64,000 nucleotides of DNA from Marinobacter sediminicola (GTDB lineage: Bacteria > Pseudomonadota > Gammaproteobacteria > Pseudomonadales > Oleiphilaceae): positions 62,001 through 126,000 of the forward strand of contig NZ_JAVIXR010000007.1 of NCBI RefSeq assembly GCF_031157525.1, read 5' to 3'. Below the pieces are notes generated by a model that was not told the origin of the DNA, made no database searches, and was given only the letters and a program-made list of their open reading frames with translations. Positions within the stretch are counted from its first letter, which is position 1; each line of letters opens with the position of its first letter. Positions 61,373-64,000 of this stretch are shown here, piece after piece. A program made the position numbers and the translations under genes.

Positions 61373-62899
61373 ATGCTTGCCGTTGTTCATTCCCGCGCCA
61401 TCATTGGCGTGTCTGCACCCGAGGTCACGGTTGAGGTTCACCTCTCAGGAGGACTCCCCGCGCTTTCTATTGTTGGCCTGCCAGAAACCGGGGTGCGTGA
61501 AAGCCGCGAACGGGTAAGAAGTGCATTGTTGAACGCAGGCTTCGAATTCCCAGCCAGAAGAATAACCATCAACCTTGCCCCCGCAGATCTCCCGAAAGAG
61601 GGTGGGCGTTTTGACCTGCCCATTGCTCTTGGCATCCTGGCCGCTTCAGGACAGATTCCTGCCGAAAGCCTTGCTGCCTTGGAGTTCCTTGGAGAGCTCT
61701 CCCTCGATGGTGCACTTCGCCCGCTAAAAGGCGTGTTGCCTGCGGTTCTCGCAGCGCGGAATGCGGGGCGGAGTTTGCTGGTGCCCAATAGCAACGCTGA
61801 AGAAGCAGCGCTTGCAAGCCATGATGATGTGCTGGCAGCAGGGCATATACTGGCGGTTTGCGAGCACTTGTGTGGGCGCGCCAGATTGGTGCCTGTGCCC
61901 CGCACAAAGCCTGAACCATTCGCTCTTTCGAGTACGCCTGATCTCGCGGATGTGCGTGGCCAGAGTGTCCCTCGCCGGGCACTGGAAGTGGCTGCCGCTG
62001 GTGCCCATAATTTACTCTTTTTTGGCCCTCCAGGAACCGGCAAGAGTATGTTGGCCAGCCGGTTACCCGGAATCCTGCCGGACTTGAGCGATGATCACGC
62101 CATGGAAGTGGCCAGCGTGCACTCGGTCGCCGGGTTGGGAGTGGGCGAGGGCAGTTGGCGCCAACCACCGTTTAGATCTCCCCATCATACCGCTTCCGCA
62201 GTGGCGCTGGTGGGCGGGGGCAGCAGCCCGAGGCCGGGCGAAATCTCGCTGGCACACCGGGGGGTGCTTTTTCTTGATGAGTTGCCGGAGTTTGAGCGTC
62301 GGGTTCTGGAAGTGCTGCGTGAACCCATGGAAACCGGTGAGATTTCCATCAGCCGCGCGGCGCGGCAGGTCACTTTTCCTGCTCGATTTCAGGTCATCGG
62401 CGCGATGAACCCCTGCCCATGTGGTTACAACGGGCATCCCACCATTGAATGCCAATGTACGCCGCAGCAGGTGATGCGTTATCGCTCGAAAATTTCCGGG
62501 CCACTGTTGGATAGATTCGATTTGCACGTAGAAGTGCCTGTGCAAAGTGGCGATGTGTTGATGCAATCCGGCGGTGACGGCGAGCCCAGTGCCGCGGTGC
62601 GAGAGCGGGTAGCGCTTGCCAGAGAGCGCCAGACACAACGCGGGTGTGTGAATGCGACTTTGGCCGGCCGCCAGTTGCAGAAGGCCTGTCGCCTTGAATA
62701 CACCAGTGAAAAGTTGCTTTCTGGCGCCATGGAAAAGCTGGGGCTATCAGCCCGGGCGCTGCACCGGATACTGCGGGTTGCCCGTACACTGGCAGACCTT
62801 GATGGGTCAGATTCGGTTACTCAGCCTCACCTGATCGAGGCCCTGGGTTACCGACAGTTTGATCGCCAAACCGGAAAGAGCTCTGTGGTATCCGCCTGA
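61373..62899 (+). CDS. comM: Mg-chelatase-like AAA+ ATPase ComM/YifB
   Basis: ComM is a hexameric helicase that promotes branch migration during natural transformation. The 508-residue protein has the N-terminal ChlI-like domain (about 1-165; VHSRAIIGVSAPEVTVEVH), Walker A in FGPPGTGKSM, the SVAG-F-HHTAS block and the sensor region. The cysteine cluster is in NPCPCGYNGHP. Length is normal. Confidence 0.94.
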   Translation: MLAVVHSRAIIGVSAPEVTVEVHLSGGLPALSIVGLPETGVRESRERVRSALLNAGFEFPARRITINLAPADLPKEGGRFDLPIALGILAASGQIPAESLAALEFLGELSLDGALRPLKGVLPAVLAARNAGRSLLVPNSNAEEAALASHDDVLAAGHILAVCEHLCGRARLVPVPRTKPEPFALSSTPDLADVRGQSVPRRALEVAAAGAHNLLFFGPPGTGKSMLASRLPGILPDLSDDHAMEVASVHSVAGLGVGEGSWRQPPFRSPHHTASAVALVGGGSSPRPGEISLAHRGVLFLDELPEFERRVLEVLREPMETGEISISRAARQVTFPARFQVIGAMNPCPCGYNGHPTIECQCTPQQVMRYRSKISGPLLDRFDLHVEVPVQSGDVLMQSGGDGEPSAAVRERVALARERQTQRGCVNATLAGRQLQKACRLEYTSEKLLSGAMEKLGLSARALHRILRVARTLADLDGSDSVTQPHLIEALGYRQFDRQTGKSSVVSA

Positions 62900-62970
62900 T
62901 TCTTTCTACTCTGGTAAACTGTATGCAAATACCGTTAACAACACCCACAGCCGGGGGTTAAGGATTGCAG

Positions 62971-63723
62971 ATGACTGATCAAAAAGAACCGCACGACCTT
63001 GGCGACGAAAATCTATCGAAACAAGCAACAAGCGACTCACCGATTACAACTCGTCGCGGCGTCCGTAGTTTTGTGTTGCGCCAAGGGCGCATGACGGAAG
63101 GCCAGAAAAAGGCCTACGAGCGCAGTTGGCCAAAGTTTGGCTTAAGCCGTGAAAACGGAATGATTGACCCGCGTCAGGTATTTGGCCGCGATGCCATGCT
63201 CAACCTGGAGGTCGGTTTCGGCATGGGTCGTTCCTTGGCGGACATGGCTGAAGCGGCGCCGGAGCAGGATTTCATTGGAGTGGAAGTTCATTTGCCGGGC
63301 GTGGGCGCTTTGCTCAAGGAGATCGAAGAGCGAGGCCTGGAAAATATCCGCGTTTATAACATAGATGCTAACGATGTGATCGATCTATGCCTGCCGGATG
63401 CCTGCCTGGATCAGGTTATGGTTTTCTTCCCGGATCCCTGGCACAAAAAGAAGCATCACAAGCGCCGGTTGGTTCAACCTGAATTTGTTCAGCGCATCCG
63501 CCACAAGTTGCGTGTTGGCGGCATTCTGCACCTGGCTACAGACTGGGAAAACTACGCAGAGCATATGATGGACGTAATGGGCGAGTCGGAAGGTTTTGCT
63601 AATACCCAGGAGCAGGGCAAATACTCACCGCGACCGGATTATCGCCCGGTCACCAAGTTTGAAAAGCGTGGGGAAAACCTGGGCCATGGTGTTTGGGATT
63701 TGTTGTTTCACCGCACCAACTAG
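62971..63723 (+). CDS. trmB: tRNA (guanine-N7-)-methyltransferase
   Basis: TrmB methylates G46 in the tRNA variable loop with SAM. The 250-residue protein has the SAM loop [13 protein letters not shown], the IGVEVH block, the catalytic [19 protein letters not shown] and the [11 protein letters not shown] region. It starts at ATG 62971, with AAGGA upstream and a TTG two codons before. An extended N-terminal lead of 35 residues precedes the [10 protein letters not shown] core. Confidence 0.95.
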   Translation: MTDQKEPHDLGDENLSKQATSDSPITTRRGVRSFVLRQGRMTEGQKKAYERSWPKFGLSRENGMIDPRQVFGRDAMLNLEVGFGMGRSLADMAEAAPEQDFIGVEVHLPGVGALLKEIEERGLENIRVYNIDANDVIDLCLPDACLDQVMVFFPDPWHKKKHHKRRLVQPEFVQRIRHKLRVGGILHLATDWENYAEHMMDVMGESEGFANTQEQGKYSPRPDYRPVTKFEKRGENLGHGVWDLLFHRTN

Positions 63724-63740
63724 GTTTCACGTTCTGGCAG

Positions 63741-64000
63741 TTACCCCGGTGCCAATGGCTGGCGCCGGGCAGCACGAATAATCACCAGCCCTGCAATGCC
63801 GAGTGTAAGCGCCGTAAATTTGGTCAGGGAGCTGATAGTGGCTGCAAGACTGATGGCATCTGTAGGTGCGTCCAGGTTGTTCAGCAGCAGAACGTTCTCC
63901 GTCGCATCCGCCAGACCGGCCAAAATAAACAATGTTCTGACCCAGCGGGCAGCGGTCCGCTCACGAATGCCAGGTCGGTCGAGTGTGCAGTGTCGCGTTA
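63741..64000 (-). CDS. Unrecognised membrane protein, C-terminal part (runs off the right edge)
   Basis: The frame is open from the right edge to the TAA at 63741-63743, giving about 86 residues. Two hydrophobic segments are seen (VRTLFILAGLADATE and LTLGIAGLVIIRAARR), with a Ser/Thr-rich linker between. I do not recognise the family. It is convergent with trmB. Confidence 0.6.
   Translation of the reverse strand, partial: TRHCTLDRPGIRERTAARWVRTLFILAGLADATENVLLLNNLDAPTDAISLAATISSLTKFTALTLGIAGLVIIRAARRQPLAPG

Overview
This window is a stretch of chromosome from a gammaproteobacterium. Gene content and order (gshA, dsbB, rsd/algQ, FKBP, yheS, ppx, trxA, rho, ubiD, hemCDXY, algR, algZ, argH, cyaA, lptM, lysA, dapF, xerC, speA, speE, glnK, amtB, comM) resemble the Pseudomonas core genome. 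Protein style and intergenic repeats suggest Marinobacter or a close marine relative. The genus is an inference from recognition, not from a search. I see no rRNA, tRNA, CRISPR array, insertion sequence or prophage. Nearly all of the DNA is vertically inherited, housekeeping-type sequence.

Layout. 1-6.6 kb: end of gshA, an RMF-like gene, an orphan FliL-like protein, dsbB, rsd, an FKBP lipoprotein, two small conserved genes and the ABC-F gene yheS. 6.6-16.5 kb: ppx, trxA, a molybdenum-cofactor block (mobA, moaE, moaD, moeA, moaB) between trxA and rho, then rho, ubiD and a ferredoxin-type oxidoreductase. 16.5-22.5 kb: a leftward heme/signalling block, algZ-algR-hemC-hemD-hemX-hemY. 22.7-30.5 kb: a periplasmic binding protein, argH, a degenerate PAS-GGDEF-EAL protein and class I adenylate cyclase. 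30.6-39 kb: a long rightward operon, lptM-lysA-dapF-DUF484-xerC-diguanylate cyclase-hybrid-type sensor kinase, with many overlapping stop/start codons. 39-46 kb: two unrecognised small proteins, a type Vd patatin autotransporter, a GntR regulator, an AraC regulator coupled to cardiolipin synthase, and a 30-codon gene with its own terminator. 46-54.3 kb: catabolic and accessory enzymes, a CPA1-type antiporter, tcdA and an acyl-CoA dehydrogenase. 54.5-64 kb: an ECF sigma/ChrR pair, polyamine genes speA and speE, the nitrogen module glnK-amtB with a sigma-54 promoter, ubiK, comM, trmB and the end of a membrane protein.

The most unusual signal is a pair of structured intergenic repeats, at 9422-9528 (after mobA) and 13799-13893 (after rho). 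Each has a perfect outer inverted repeat (27 bp and 21 bp) of unrelated sequence. Each encloses a core of exactly 53 nt that aligns without gaps. The core holds two short hairpins, and all four loops across the two copies are hexaloops of the form ANGGAY. One hairpin stem shows compensatory changes between copies. ANGGA in a hexaloop is the recognition pattern of CsrA/RsmA proteins, so these may be RNA-level CsrA/RsmA targets or sponges. Other regulatory signals are a sigma-54 promoter for glnK-amtB, an ECF-type promoter before the sigma/ChrR operon, and nested inverted repeats between speA and speE.
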